Under the pieces are notes generated by a model. That model did no database searches. It had not been told where the DNA came from and was given only the letters and a program-made list of their open reading frames with translations. DNA of 64,000 bases from JBGTGG01 sp964398945. GTDB lineage: Bacteria > Bacteroidota > Bacteroidia > Cytophagales > Cyclobacteriaceae. Of this stretch, positions 51,965-60,898 are shown in pieces. How positions within the stretch are numbered: position 1 is the first letter of the stretch; every line of letters begins with the position of its first letter. A program made the position numbers and the translations under genes. Where the stretch lies: positions 1-64,000 of the forward strand of contig CAYNOT010000023.1 of NCBI GenBank assembly GCA_964398945.1, written 5' to 3'.

Positions 51965-53152
51965 TTAAAAAAGATCGATCGGGTTCATTTTTAAAAATTC
52001 TTGCCATGGCACTCCGCTATTGCCAACCAAGAATACCTTATCAGGATTATGCTGTTTTTTAAAGGCTTCCATGCCTGGAGCTTTTTGAGTAATACCACTC
52101 TTCACTTCTATTCCTATTACACGTCCTTTATGCTTGAGTACAAAATCAACCTCATCATTTCGGTGGCGCCAATAATATAGATCGTAACCTTCACTAAAGC
52201 GATGGTTTACGAGGTGGGCACCAATGGTTGCTTCTACCCACCTTCCCCATTGGGCAGGGTTTTTCCTTACTTCAGAAAAAGACCTTGGTTGTTGTACACT
52301 TAATAAAGCCATGTTATGTACCTGGAATTTTGGGCTTGAGGAGCGTTGTCGCAATTGTTCTCCTGTATACTTATCAATACCGGATAATAATCCTGCTGTA
52401 TCAAGCAAGTGTAAATAATGTGCTAGTGTTGTGGTGTTTCCTGCATCTTGCAATTGTCCAAGTATTTTAGTGTATGAAAGTACTTGCCCTGAATAGATAC
52501 ATCCCAACGCAAACAACTTACGAAGCAATGCAGGTTTATCAACACGTGTAAGCATGAGTATGTCTTTAGAGATGCTTGTTTCAATGAGTGCATCATTGAC
52601 ATATTTCTTCCACCGCTCTTCTTCGTTCCACAATGTAATTGCACCTGGATAGCCACCAAACCACACATACTCCTCAGCAGTAAGGCCAAATGCATCGTGC
52701 ATCTCATTAAACGACCAATGACCAAGATAAGTAGTTTCAAAACGCCCGGCCAATGATTCTGTTAAGCCTTGTTGTAACAGTAAACGCGAAGAGCCAAGCA
52801 GGATAACTTTTATAGTTTGTTGTGCACGTGTATCCTCATCCCATAACTTTTTTACCACTTCGCTCCAGTTTGGAATTTTTTGAATCTCATCTATCGCCAG
52901 GATAAAACCATCACTACCGGAATTCTGCGATTGCAGCCGCGCACTTTCCCATTGTTGTTCAATCCAAACCTCACCACTGTTGGCAACTGCATCAGCGGAT
53001 ACAAATAAAGAAGGCGAAGTCAATTTCTTTAACACCTGGCTTACCAATGTGCTCTTGCCCACCTGCCTCGGCCCCATCAACACTTGAATAAAGTTTCGGG
53101 GTTCCGTTAATCGGTTTATAAGTGACTGTAAATAAGGTCGTTCAAAGGTCAT
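51965..53152 (-). CDS. AAA-type ATPase with DUF4143 domain (second in window)
   Basis: About 395 residues from ATG at 53152; a TTG at 53167 is less likely. Walker A GPRQVGKST, Walker B ILAIDEIQKIP, sensor LLGSSRLLLQQG, then DUF4143 with a PD-(D/E)XK-like RHRNDEVDFVLKHKGRVIGIEVKSG. A different subfamily from the gene at 28782. It runs opposite to dinB and dnaE and separates them, which suggests insertion. Confidence 0.85.
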   Translation of the reverse strand: MTFERPYLQSLINRLTEPRNFIQVLMGPRQVGKSTLVSQVLKKLTSPSLFVSADAVANSGEVWIEQQWESARLQSQNSGSDGFILAIDEIQKIPNWSEVVKKLWDEDTRAQQTIKVILLGSSRLLLQQGLTESLAGRFETTYLGHWSFNEMHDAFGLTAEEYVWFGGYPGAITLWNEEERWKKYVNDALIETSISKDILMLTRVDKPALLRKLFALGCIYSGQVLSYTKILGQLQDAGNTTTLAHYLHLLDTAGLLSGIDKYTGEQLRQRSSSPKFQVHNMALLSVQQPRSFSEVRKNPAQWGRWVEATIGAHLVNHRFSEGYDLYYWRHRNDEVDFVLKHKGRVIGIEVKSGITQKAPGMEAFKKQHNPDKVFLVGNSGVPWQEFLKMNPIDLF

Positions 53153-53161
53153 TAACAAATT

Positions 53162-53188
53162 ACTCAATGTAATGAGTAAAATTACTCA
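53162..53188. promoter_or_regulatory. Nested inverted repeats between the ATPase and dnaE2-like genes
   Basis: TACTCA and TGAGTA arms (53161-53178) overlap a perfect TGAGTAA-AA-TTACTCA palindrome (53173-53188). Located immediately upstream of the minus-strand ATPase gene, so possibly its operator. Confidence 0.4.
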
Positions 53189-53226
53189 ATAACTATAAAT
53201 ATTAAAATAAAAACATTAAAAACCCT

Positions 53227-56223
53227 ATGTACTTCAATTGCCACACCGTTTTCAGCTTCAAGTATGGAACGCTTTCCATAGAAAAGCTCTATGCTGAAGC
53301 ACAGCGGTGCCGTGCCCGAAAAATAGCATTAACGGAAATCAACAACACTGCTTCATACATTGAACTGTTGCGATTACGCGCAGAGAAAAAACAAACCCAT
53401 CCTGAACTTCCCCCCATCGATATTGCCTTGGGAATTGAATTCCGAAACGGTCATGAACTTCAGTATATCGCGTTAGCTAAAAACAACAACGGGTTCGAAA
53501 AAATAAACCGGTTCTTGTCCTATCAAAATCGCGAAGGAAAAGAATTTCCCGTACGCGCCCCGGAATTTGAAGATGTGCTCATTGTTTATCCTTTTGGAAA
53601 AATAAACCCTGAAACACTTTGTGAAAATGAATCCATTGGCGTACGAAACCACCAGCTTACCAAACGCGACTTTCAGGCAGCTTACAAATCCCATCCTCAA
53701 AAATTTGTAGCGTGGCATCCCGTTACCTTTCAAACAAAAGTTGATTTTAACACGCACCGGCTACTCCGCGCCATTGATAAAAATCTATTACTGAGTAAAC
53801 TCCCTCCACACGAACAGGCACAACCGGATGAGGTGATGGTGCCCGAAGTTGAATTGAAAAAAAACTTCCAAAACTATCCCGGACTTATTGCCAACGCTTG
53901 CACGCTCCTTGATCAATGCTCCATTGATTTTGAATTGGGGACCGATAAAAACAAAAAACATATCACCGGAAGTAAAGAAAGTGATTGGGGTTTTTTGGTC
54001 ACGCGCGCATGGAAAGGTTTTCAGGAACGGTATAACGCCAACGATCCTATCATGCGCGAACGTTTTGAACGCGAGATCGGGATTATCCAAAAAAAAGAAT
54101 TTTGCTCGTACTTTCTCATCGCGTACGATATCATTCGATTTGCAAAGGAAAGTGGTTTTGAATATGTAGGGCGCGGTAGCGGTGCGAACAGCATGATTGC
54201 TTTTTGCCTCGACATCACAAACGTTGATCCGCTTGAACTTGATTTGTACTTCGAACGCTTCCTCAATCCGGAGCGCACCTCCCCGCCCGATTTTGATATG
54301 GATTTCTCCTGGAAAGACCGCGATGCCATCTACGAATATATCTTTACAAAATACGGAACCGATCACGTTTGCCTGCTCGGAACCCATGTTACTTACCAAA
54401 GTAAGTCCGTGTTGCGCGAACTGGCCAAAGTATTTGGGTTGCCCAAAAATGAGATCGATGAAATTGTTGATCGTCCTGTTGAAAACAAGAAACGGGACCA
54501 CATCACCGAATTGATCTTTCGGTATGCCGAACGGATCAAAGATTTTCCTGCCAATATTTCCATTCACGCAGGCGGTGTGCTCATCACCGAAAAACCCATC
54601 TATTATTATACAGCAACCGAAATGCCACCAAAAGGCTATCCGGTATCACATTTTGAAATGCACAATGCCGAAGACATGGGTGTTTTCAAATTTGACATCC
54701 TCAGTCAGCGCGGGCTCGGTCATTTAAAAGAAGGTGTTGAGCTCGTGAAAAAAAACAAAGGCATTGATGTCAACATCCATCGCTTTCGTGATTTCCAAAA
54801 AGATGAAAAAATAAAAACACTGTTGCGCGACAGTAAAGCAATGGGGTGTTTTTATGTGGAGTCGCCTGCCATGCGGATGCTGTTGGGCAAACTGCGGTGC
54901 GAAGACTACATCACGCTGGTAGCAGCCAGTTCCATTATCCGGCCCGGTGTAGCCCGCTCGGGAATGATGCGTGCGTACATTGAACGCTTTCATATCACAC
55001 AAACAGGGGGGACATACGAATCCATTCACCCAAAAATGGATGAGCTGATGGCGGAGACTTATGGCGTGATGGTCTACCAGGAAGATGTGATCAAAGTAGC
55101 GCATCATTTTGCAAAGTTGACTTTATCGGAAGCGGATATTTTACGCAGGGGGATGTCCGGGAAGTTTCGCTCGCGTGCTGAGTTTGAGCGCGTACGCGAA
55201 ACATTTTTTAAAAATTGCAATGCAGAAGGATATGATCCGGCCGTGACCGAACGGGTATGGTATGAAATTGAAAGTTTCTCGGGCTATTCATTTTCGAAAG
55301 GGCATTCCGCCAGCTACGCAGTGGAGAGCTATCAAAGTTTATATTTAAAAGCACATTACCCACTTGAGTTTATGGTGGGCGTGATCAACAACTTCGGTGG
55401 TTTTTACCGTACAGAATTTTATTTCCATGAAGCCCGTATGAACGGGGGGAAAATCCAGGCACCGTGTATCAACCTAAGTGGCCACAACACCACCATCGTG
55501 GAAGACCGGATTTATATTGGTTTTGTCCATCTGAAAAGTTTGAATACCAAAACTGCTCAACTTCTGATACTCGAACGCCAACGCAACGGGGATTACAAAA
55601 CATTGAATAATTTCCTGCAAAGGAATCCTGTTGGATTGGAACAAGTGCGCATCCTTATCCGTATTGGTGCCTTTCGGTTTACGAAAAAAAATAAACAGCG
55701 TTTGCTTTGGGAAGCCATGCTTTTTTTTGGCCAGGCCCGGTCACGAACAGCAAGTGCATATCTTTTTGATACGGAGCCCAAAGAATATCCCTTACCTGTA
55801 TTGCAACGAAAACCCATTGAAGATGCTTTTGACGAGATTGAATTATTGGGCTTTCCGTTGTGTGACCCTTTTGAATTGGTAAACACAAATGATCATGGTG
55901 ATACGCATGCACGCGAATTGATTTATAAAGCAGGAAAGATTGTGACGATTTTAGGCTATCTCGTTACCACCAAAAACACCAGCACCAAAAACCATGAGCT
56001 TATGCACTTCGGTACATTTTATGATTCACGGGGGGAAGTTTTTGACACGGTCCATTTTCCCATCATTGCAAAAAAATACCCGATGCGCGGAAGAGGGTTT
56101 TATCTGATGCGCGGAAAAGTAACTGAAGATTTTGGTATTGCTGCGCTTGAAGTAGAGTGGATGGATAAAATCCCGATGATCAATAAAAGAGCGGAGAATT
56201 TTATGCGGGAGGGGGTAAGTTAA
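53227..56223 (+). CDS. DNA polymerase III alpha subunit, error-prone DnaE2/ImuC-like
   Basis: 998 residues. PHP domain at the N-terminus is degenerate (FNCHTVFSFKYG in place of HxH motifs). The polymerase core shows GRGSGANSMIAFCL, the catalytic pair in SPPDFDMDFSWKDRD and the third Asp in FKFDILSQRGLGHL, then helix-hairpin-helix and an OB fold (KIVTILGYLVTTKNT onward). It stops after the OB fold, without the tau-binding C-terminal domain of replicative DnaE (about 1160 residues), as in translesion DnaE2/ImuC. With dinB and the S24 repressor it forms a mutagenesis-type cassette. Whether an ImuB partner exists elsewhere is unknown. Confidence 0.85.
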   Translation: MYFNCHTVFSFKYGTLSIEKLYAEAQRCRARKIALTEINNTASYIELLRLRAEKKQTHPELPPIDIALGIEFRNGHELQYIALAKNNNGFEKINRFLSYQNREGKEFPVRAPEFEDVLIVYPFGKINPETLCENESIGVRNHQLTKRDFQAAYKSHPQKFVAWHPVTFQTKVDFNTHRLLRAIDKNLLLSKLPPHEQAQPDEVMVPEVELKKNFQNYPGLIANACTLLDQCSIDFELGTDKNKKHITGSKESDWGFLVTRAWKGFQERYNANDPIMRERFEREIGIIQKKEFCSYFLIAYDIIRFAKESGFEYVGRGSGANSMIAFCLDITNVDPLELDLYFERFLNPERTSPPDFDMDFSWKDRDAIYEYIFTKYGTDHVCLLGTHVTYQSKSVLRELAKVFGLPKNEIDEIVDRPVENKKRDHITELIFRYAERIKDFPANISIHAGGVLITEKPIYYYTATEMPPKGYPVSHFEMHNAEDMGVFKFDILSQRGLGHLKEGVELVKKNKGIDVNIHRFRDFQKDEKIKTLLRDSKAMGCFYVESPAMRMLLGKLRCEDYITLVAASSIIRPGVARSGMMRAYIERFHITQTGGTYESIHPKMDELMAETYGVMVYQEDVIKVAHHFAKLTLSEADILRRGMSGKFRSRAEFERVRETFFKNCNAEGYDPAVTERVWYEIESFSGYSFSKGHSASYAVESYQSLYLKAHYPLEFMVGVINNFGGFYRTEFYFHEARMNGGKIQAPCINLSGHNTTIVEDRIYIGFVHLKSLNTKTAQLLILERQRNGDYKTLNNFLQRNPVGLEQVRILIRIGAFRFTKKNKQRLLWEAMLFFGQARSRTASAYLFDTEPKEYPLPVLQRKPIEDAFDEIELLGFPLCDPFELVNTNDHGDTHARELIYKAGKIVTILGYLVTTKNTSTKNHELMHFGTFYDSRGEVFDTVHFPIIAKKYPMRGRGFYLMRGKVTEDFGIAALEVEWMDKIPMINKRAENFMREGVS

Positions 56224-56224
56224 T

Positions 56225-56266
56225 AGTTGGTAGTTGGTAAAATAAATAACTAACTAATAACTAATA
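56225..56266. repeat. Heptad array after the dnaE2-like gene
   Basis: Two AGTTGGT units, then AAAATAA, ATAACTA, ACTAATA, ACTAATA, one base after the stop codon. The left and right units are partly complementary. Confidence 0.65.
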
Positions 56267-56320
56267 ACATTCCCCGATCCTGTTCCGACCTTAATCTGAA
56301 TATCAGATTGTATTGAAGGG

Positions 56321-57748
56321 TTACATTTCCTTAATCAAATTCCCCAATTGACGGATTCCCTTTTCAATTCGCTCACTCCAGGGCTCTCCATAACTTAAGC
56401 GAAAACAATTATCGAAACGGTTTTGGGACGAGAACATTTTTCCCGGAGCAATCCCAATGTTGTGCTTCAATGCTTTTTTGTAAAGTTTATACGTATCAAT
56501 GGATTGGTCCAACTCGATCCAAAGTACAAACCCTCCTTGTGGTTGTGTGAAGCAAACATCTGCCGGGAAATACTTTGTGATTGCCTGGATGTAACGCAGC
56601 GATTGGGTATACAAAGCTTTACGCAAGTGCCGAAGATGCAATTCGTACCGACCGTTCTTTAAGAAATGTGCGATGGCCGATTGGGTCAGTGTATTGGTAG
56701 AGATCGTATTCATCCGCTTCAAGCGGATCACTTCTTTTTTAAACTTGCCGGGAATTACCCAACCCACTCTGTATCCGGGTGCCAGTGATTTCGAAAAAGA
56801 ACTACAGTACAAAACCAATCCTTTTTTATCAAAACGCTTACAACTACTCGGACGTTTTTTTGAAAAGTACAACTCACCATAAATATCGTCTTCAATAAGT
56901 GGAATCTCTTTTCTTGCCAACAACGTTACCAACTGTTTCTTAGTCTCATCGGGCATACAACTTCCCATCGGATTGTTAAAAGTATTGACAAACAAACAGG
57001 CTTTGATATCAAATCGCGTGATGGCATTTTCTAAATCATTCAAATCGATTCCTGTCGTAGGATCGGTGGGGATCTCCACTACTTTTAGTCCCAGGCTTTC
57101 CATCACTTGAAAAATCCCGAAATAGGTTGGGCTTTCAATGGCAACAGCATCACCGGGTTTGGTTACTGCTTTTAAGCACAATGCCATCGCTTCTAAACAA
57201 CCGGCAGTTACCACCACATCCTCTTCTGTAACCACACCTCCCCAGTTAAATGATTGCCGCGCAATTTGTTTTCGCAATTCAATGTTGCCTTGAATTTCAT
57301 CGTAATTCAAACAGCTGGTTTTTGATTCACGGATCGCCTGAACAACCGACTTGTTAAGTTTAGCGGCAGGCAACAATTCAATAGAGGGTGTGGAAAGTGT
57401 AAAGTTTACCAACTTCTCTCCAGTGTTCAACTCCTTATAAACCTGCGTAATCATTTCATCAATGCTCACGGGCAAAGCACTTTCGGGAGGATCACAGGTT
57501 TGTGGCATTTTGGTAATCCCATTGGGAACAAATTTTACAAAGTATCCCGACTGCGGTCGTGCTTCAATGAGTCCTTTGCTTTCCAAATGATAATACGCTT
57601 TGAATGAAGTGCTCAAACTAATTCCTTGCTCTTTGCTTAAAGCGCGCACCGATAGAAGGCGGTCGCCAACTTTCAAAATATCTTTTTCAATTAGCTTTTC
57701 GATCCGGTCTGCCACTTCAATGTACTTGTGTTCCAATACCTCCTCCAT
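56321..57748 (-). CDS. MocR-type transcription regulator (GntR + aminotransferase domain)
   Basis: 475 residues. N-terminal winged helix of the GntR type (LLSVRALSKEQGISLSTSFKAYYHLESKGLIEARPQSGYFV), a linker, and a class I aminotransferase domain with NPMGSCMP, DDIYGELYF and the PLP lysine in CSSFSKSLAPGYRVGW. Such regulators bind PLP and often control a neighbouring transporter or vitamin B6 gene. It is divergent from an EamA exporter, which is its likely target. Confidence 0.92.
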   Translation of the reverse strand: MEEVLEHKYIEVADRIEKLIEKDILKVGDRLLSVRALSKEQGISLSTSFKAYYHLESKGLIEARPQSGYFVKFVPNGITKMPQTCDPPESALPVSIDEMITQVYKELNTGEKLVNFTLSTPSIELLPAAKLNKSVVQAIRESKTSCLNYDEIQGNIELRKQIARQSFNWGGVVTEEDVVVTAGCLEAMALCLKAVTKPGDAVAIESPTYFGIFQVMESLGLKVVEIPTDPTTGIDLNDLENAITRFDIKACLFVNTFNNPMGSCMPDETKKQLVTLLARKEIPLIEDDIYGELYFSKKRPSSCKRFDKKGLVLYCSSFSKSLAPGYRVGWVIPGKFKKEVIRLKRMNTISTNTLTQSAIAHFLKNGRYELHLRHLRKALYTQSLRYIQAITKYFPADVCFTQPQGGFVLWIELDQSIDTYKLYKKALKHNIGIAPGKMFSSQNRFDNCFRLSYGEPWSERIEKGIRQLGNLIKEM

Positions 57749-57775
57749 AATAAAATTGATATGGTCAAAATTAAC

Positions 57776-57787
57776 GAAACTGAAACT
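57776..57787. promoter_or_regulatory. Direct hexamer repeat in the MocR-EamA spacer
   Basis: GAAACT occurs twice head to tail between the divergent genes. Direct repeats are usual MocR operators; this one is short and only a candidate. Confidence 0.3.
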
Positions 57788-57837
57788 GTTTTTACAACGT
57801 ATTTATTGCAAGATTTGTAACTACTATTAACACCTTA

Positions 57838-58755
57838 ATGAAAAAAGACCCCATCGCTTACATTGCCCTTGCTGCCATCTGTTTAATCTGGGGCACTACG
57901 TACCTTGCTTTACGAATTGGCGTGATGCACTTTCCACCATTCCTTTTTATTGGGATTCGGCAAACCGTTGCCGGTCTATTATTGGTAAGCTTTCTACTCC
58001 TTACGGGAAAATCTGTTTGGCCAAGTAAAAACCATCTGGCCCAACAAGCCATTGGTGGATTTTTCATGATCACGTTGGGAAATGGTTTGGTTGCCTGGGC
58101 GGAAGTCACCATACCCAGTGGCGTTGCCGCTATCATTTGTACGTTGATGCCCATGTGGGTGATCCTCACCAACCTTGCGACCAATAGCGAAGAAAAAATT
58201 ACGTGGCCCATTTTGTTGGGTTCTGCATTGGGCTTGGGTGGCGTGCTCATGATTTTCAGTGAATACATTGCCGACCTTGCCAATCCACTTTACCGTGTCG
58301 GGATTTTCATGACTTTTTTAGCAACAGTAGCATGGGCAACCTGTAGTGTCTGGATGAAAAAATCGAATACCAACAACGATCCCTTCTTAAATGCCGGGAT
58401 GCAAATGTTTTTTGGCGGGCTTTTTTCCTTTCTTATCAGTTTTGGTGTCGATGATCTTTCAAATGTAAGGTGGTCGGCTGAAGCAGGATATGCTTTGTTG
58501 TACCTAACAATTTTCGGGTCGTTGATTGCATACGCTTGCTATACATACGCATTGCGAAAACTTCCTATGACTATCGTGTCGCTGTATGCGTATATCAATC
58601 CCATTGTTGCGGTTATCCTTGGCTGGTTGATCCTGGATGAAAAGTTGAACCTTAAAATAGGCGTAGCTATCCTAATCACCATTGCAGGTGTGTACGTTGT
58701 AAATCGTGGATATGAATTTGTTGCCAAATGGAAAATCCGATTGTCGAAATCATAA
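57838..58755 (+). CDS. EamA/DMT family exporter
   Basis: 305 residues with ten predicted transmembrane helices in two EamA halves. Typical features are the early LIWGTTYLALRIGV and, in the second half, YALRKLPMTIVSLYAYINPIVAVILGWLILDEKLN. Such proteins export amino acids or other metabolites. It is divergent from the MocR regulator and overlaps the following GNAT gene by 28 bases. Confidence 0.9.
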   Translation: MKKDPIAYIALAAICLIWGTTYLALRIGVMHFPPFLFIGIRQTVAGLLLVSFLLLTGKSVWPSKNHLAQQAIGGFFMITLGNGLVAWAEVTIPSGVAAIICTLMPMWVILTNLATNSEEKITWPILLGSALGLGGVLMIFSEYIADLANPLYRVGIFMTFLATVAWATCSVWMKKSNTNNDPFLNAGMQMFFGGLFSFLISFGVDDLSNVRWSAEAGYALLYLTIFGSLIAYACYTYALRKLPMTIVSLYAYINPIVAVILGWLILDEKLNLKIGVAILITIAGVYVVNRGYEFVAKWKIRLSKS

Positions 58756-59708
58756 ATTACAAGACAGAGCACCAGCCGTGGTTTGAGGAATTCAATCGTG
58801 ATTGGATTGAAAAATACTTTTGGATGGAACCCATTGACGTTCAGGTTTTGCAACATCCGGAAGAACATATCCTTTCAGCGGGCGGAAAAATTTTAATGGC
58901 TCTTTATGATAAAGAAATGGCCGGAACGGTAGCCTTGAAGTTTGTGAAAGAAGGTGTCTATGAATTTACCAAAATGGCAGTAGATGAAAAGTTTAGAGGA
59001 AAGAAAATTGGCTATGCGCTATCCCTTGCTGCCATTGAGCAAGCGAAGGAATTGAATGCCGACAAAATAATTTTATATTCCAACACCAAGCTTGCAACTG
59101 CGATTTCGCTTTACAAAAAAATAGGGTTCAAAGAAATTCCCCTGGATGGCCCTTACAAAAGGAGCGACATCAAAATGGAATTAATGTTATCTTCCGGTGA
59201 ATATGTTTCCATTCGAAAAGCAACAAAGGAAGATTTGCCCGCGCTCCGGAACCTGGCCATAAAAACCTATTTGGATTCCTTTGGCGAAATGAACACGAAA
59301 AAGGATATGGACCTTTACCTTGAAGAAGCTTTCAATCAAAAGAAAATTGAAACAGAGTTCAGTGAGCCCGATTCGATTTTCTTTCTGGCATTTCTGAATG
59401 ATGAAGTTGTGGGCTACGCCCGTATTCGAAACAATCAAGAAGAATTTCAAGATGATGGCGCGCTCGAAATCCATCGTGTTTATGCTGCAAACCATGTGAT
59501 CGGAAAAGGGGTTGGTAAAGCGCTATTGAGTTATTGTTTAGATTATGCAAAAAAGATTGGCAAGCAATCCGTATGGCTTGGCGTTTGGGAAAAAAATGAA
59601 CGCGCGCTTCGGTTTTACAAAAAAAATGGTTTTGTTAAATTCGGGCAACATGCTTTCCGTATGGGAACGGATTTGCAAAATGATCTCTTAATGAAGAAGG
59701 TTCTATAA
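58728..59708 (+). CDS. Tandem GNAT N-acetyltransferase protein
   Basis: 326 residues with two complete GNAT domains. The first (about 1-150) has MAVDEKFRGKKIGYALSLAAI as its acetyl-CoA loop; the second (about 155-326) has HRVYAANHVIGKGVGKALLSYC and ends with the usual WEKNERALRFYKKNGF. The ATG is inside the EamA gene (28-base overlap), so the two are translationally coupled. Substrates unknown; a role in acetylating the compound that the exporter handles is an inference from context only. Confidence 0.87.
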   Translation: MENPIVEIINYKTEHQPWFEEFNRDWIEKYFWMEPIDVQVLQHPEEHILSAGGKILMALYDKEMAGTVALKFVKEGVYEFTKMAVDEKFRGKKIGYALSLAAIEQAKELNADKIILYSNTKLATAISLYKKIGFKEIPLDGPYKRSDIKMELMLSSGEYVSIRKATKEDLPALRNLAIKTYLDSFGEMNTKKDMDLYLEEAFNQKKIETEFSEPDSIFFLAFLNDEVVGYARIRNNQEEFQDDGALEIHRVYAANHVIGKGVGKALLSYCLDYAKKIGKQSVWLGVWEKNERALRFYKKNGFVKFGQHAFRMGTDLQNDLLMKKVL

Positions 59709-59792
59709 AGAAACTGTATGACAACCAACTACTATCGTTCGTTAGTGATAAAAATTTTTTCCCATTCATTATGATCCTAACGCATTCAATAA

Positions 59793-59800
59793 TTACTTTG
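59793..59800 (+). promoter_or_regulatory. Near-consensus -7 element for the second branched-chain aminotransferase
   Basis: TTACTTTG, 22 nt upstream of the ATG at 59823; same variant as before the M1 aminopeptidase gene. Confidence 0.4.
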
Positions 59801-59822
59801 AAAGAATTCAAAATTTATAACC

Positions 59823-60893
59823 ATGCCAGCCCTCGAAAAAACTTTTGAAATACAACAAACATCTTCTTCAAGACTGCAATCCGTTGACTTTAACAAACTT
59901 GGGTTTGGGGATATTCTTTCCGATCACATGTTTGTTGCCGAATACAATAAGGGCGAGTGGACTTCTGCGAAGATTGTCCCGTATGGTGATCTTTCGCTCA
60001 ATCCTGCCATGCTTGCCCTTCACTACGGACAAAGTGTTTTTGAAGGAATGAAAGCTTTTAAAAACAGCGCGGGCGAAATCAATATCTTCCGTGTCAAACG
60101 CCACTATGATCGATTTTTAAAATCGTTGGACAGATTATGCATGGCCCCCGTTCCAGAAGAACTTTTCATAGGTGGTATGGAACAATTGATCAAGCTGGAT
60201 AAGGCGTGGATTCCAACGGTGGAAGGTGGTTCACTTTATTTGCGGCCATTTGCATTTGCTACAGAATCCCGGCTGGGCGTAAAGATTTCAGAAAAATATT
60301 TATTCATTATTCTTACCAGTCCGGTGGGCCCTTACTATAGCAAACCTGTTCGCGTAAAAGTTGAAGACCATTTTGTACGTGCTGCTGAAGGTGGCCCGGG
60401 CTATGCAAAATGTTCTGGAAACTATGGCGGAGCATACTACCCGACAAAATTAGCAAACGAGCAAGGCTTCGATCAGGTACTTTGGACCGATGCGAAAGAA
60501 CACAAGTACATCGATGAATCGGGAACAATGAATGTGATGTTTGTGATCGATGGGAAATTGATCACACCAAAATTAACGACAGCGGTATTGGATGGTGTTA
60601 CACGCGACTCAATTATTACCCTGGCGAAAGAAATGGATGTAACGGTTGAAGAACGAAAGTTTAGTGTTGATGAATTGCAGAATGCTTTTGAAAACAAAAG
60701 TATTTCAGAAGCTTTCGGGGCAGGAACCGCAGCAGTTGTTGCGCCTATTGCTTCTATCAACATCCAGGGAACAGATTATGTACTTCCGGAGGTAACACCC
60801 GATAGTTTTCAACTTCGCGTAAAAAAGAAATTGAATGATATCCGAATGGGGCTTGCGCCAGATACACATCAGTGGAACCATATCCTTGAATAA
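59823..60893 (+). CDS. ilvE: Branched-chain amino acid aminotransferase (long, type II)
   Basis: 356 residues, class IV PLP fold. Features: LHYGQSVFEGMKAFKN, the conserved LYLRPFAFATESRLGVK block, the PLP-lysine YAKCSGNYGGAYYPTKLANEQG, DESGTMNVMFVIDG and VLDGVTRDSII. This is the longer form related to the eukaryotic and Bacillus/Bacteroidota BCAT type, distinct from the shorter enzyme at 21525. It is outside the ilv-leu operon and without its attenuator, so it may serve catabolism or a constitutive supply. Confidence 0.93.
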   Translation: MPALEKTFEIQQTSSSRLQSVDFNKLGFGDILSDHMFVAEYNKGEWTSAKIVPYGDLSLNPAMLALHYGQSVFEGMKAFKNSAGEINIFRVKRHYDRFLKSLDRLCMAPVPEELFIGGMEQLIKLDKAWIPTVEGGSLYLRPFAFATESRLGVKISEKYLFIILTSPVGPYYSKPVRVKVEDHFVRAAEGGPGYAKCSGNYGGAYYPTKLANEQGFDQVLWTDAKEHKYIDESGTMNVMFVIDGKLITPKLTTAVLDGVTRDSIITLAKEMDVTVEERKFSVDELQNAFENKSISEAFGAGTAAVVAPIASINIQGTDYVLPEVTPDSFQLRVKKKLNDIRMGLAPDTHQWNHILE

Positions 60894-60898
60894 ATTTT

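Noticed and set aside
53190..53210. Third copy of the dinB operator before the dnaE2-like gene
   Set aside because: ACTATAAATATTAAAAT resembles only one half of ACTAAATATTTTAGT and lacks symmetry; AT-rich sequence explains the likeness.
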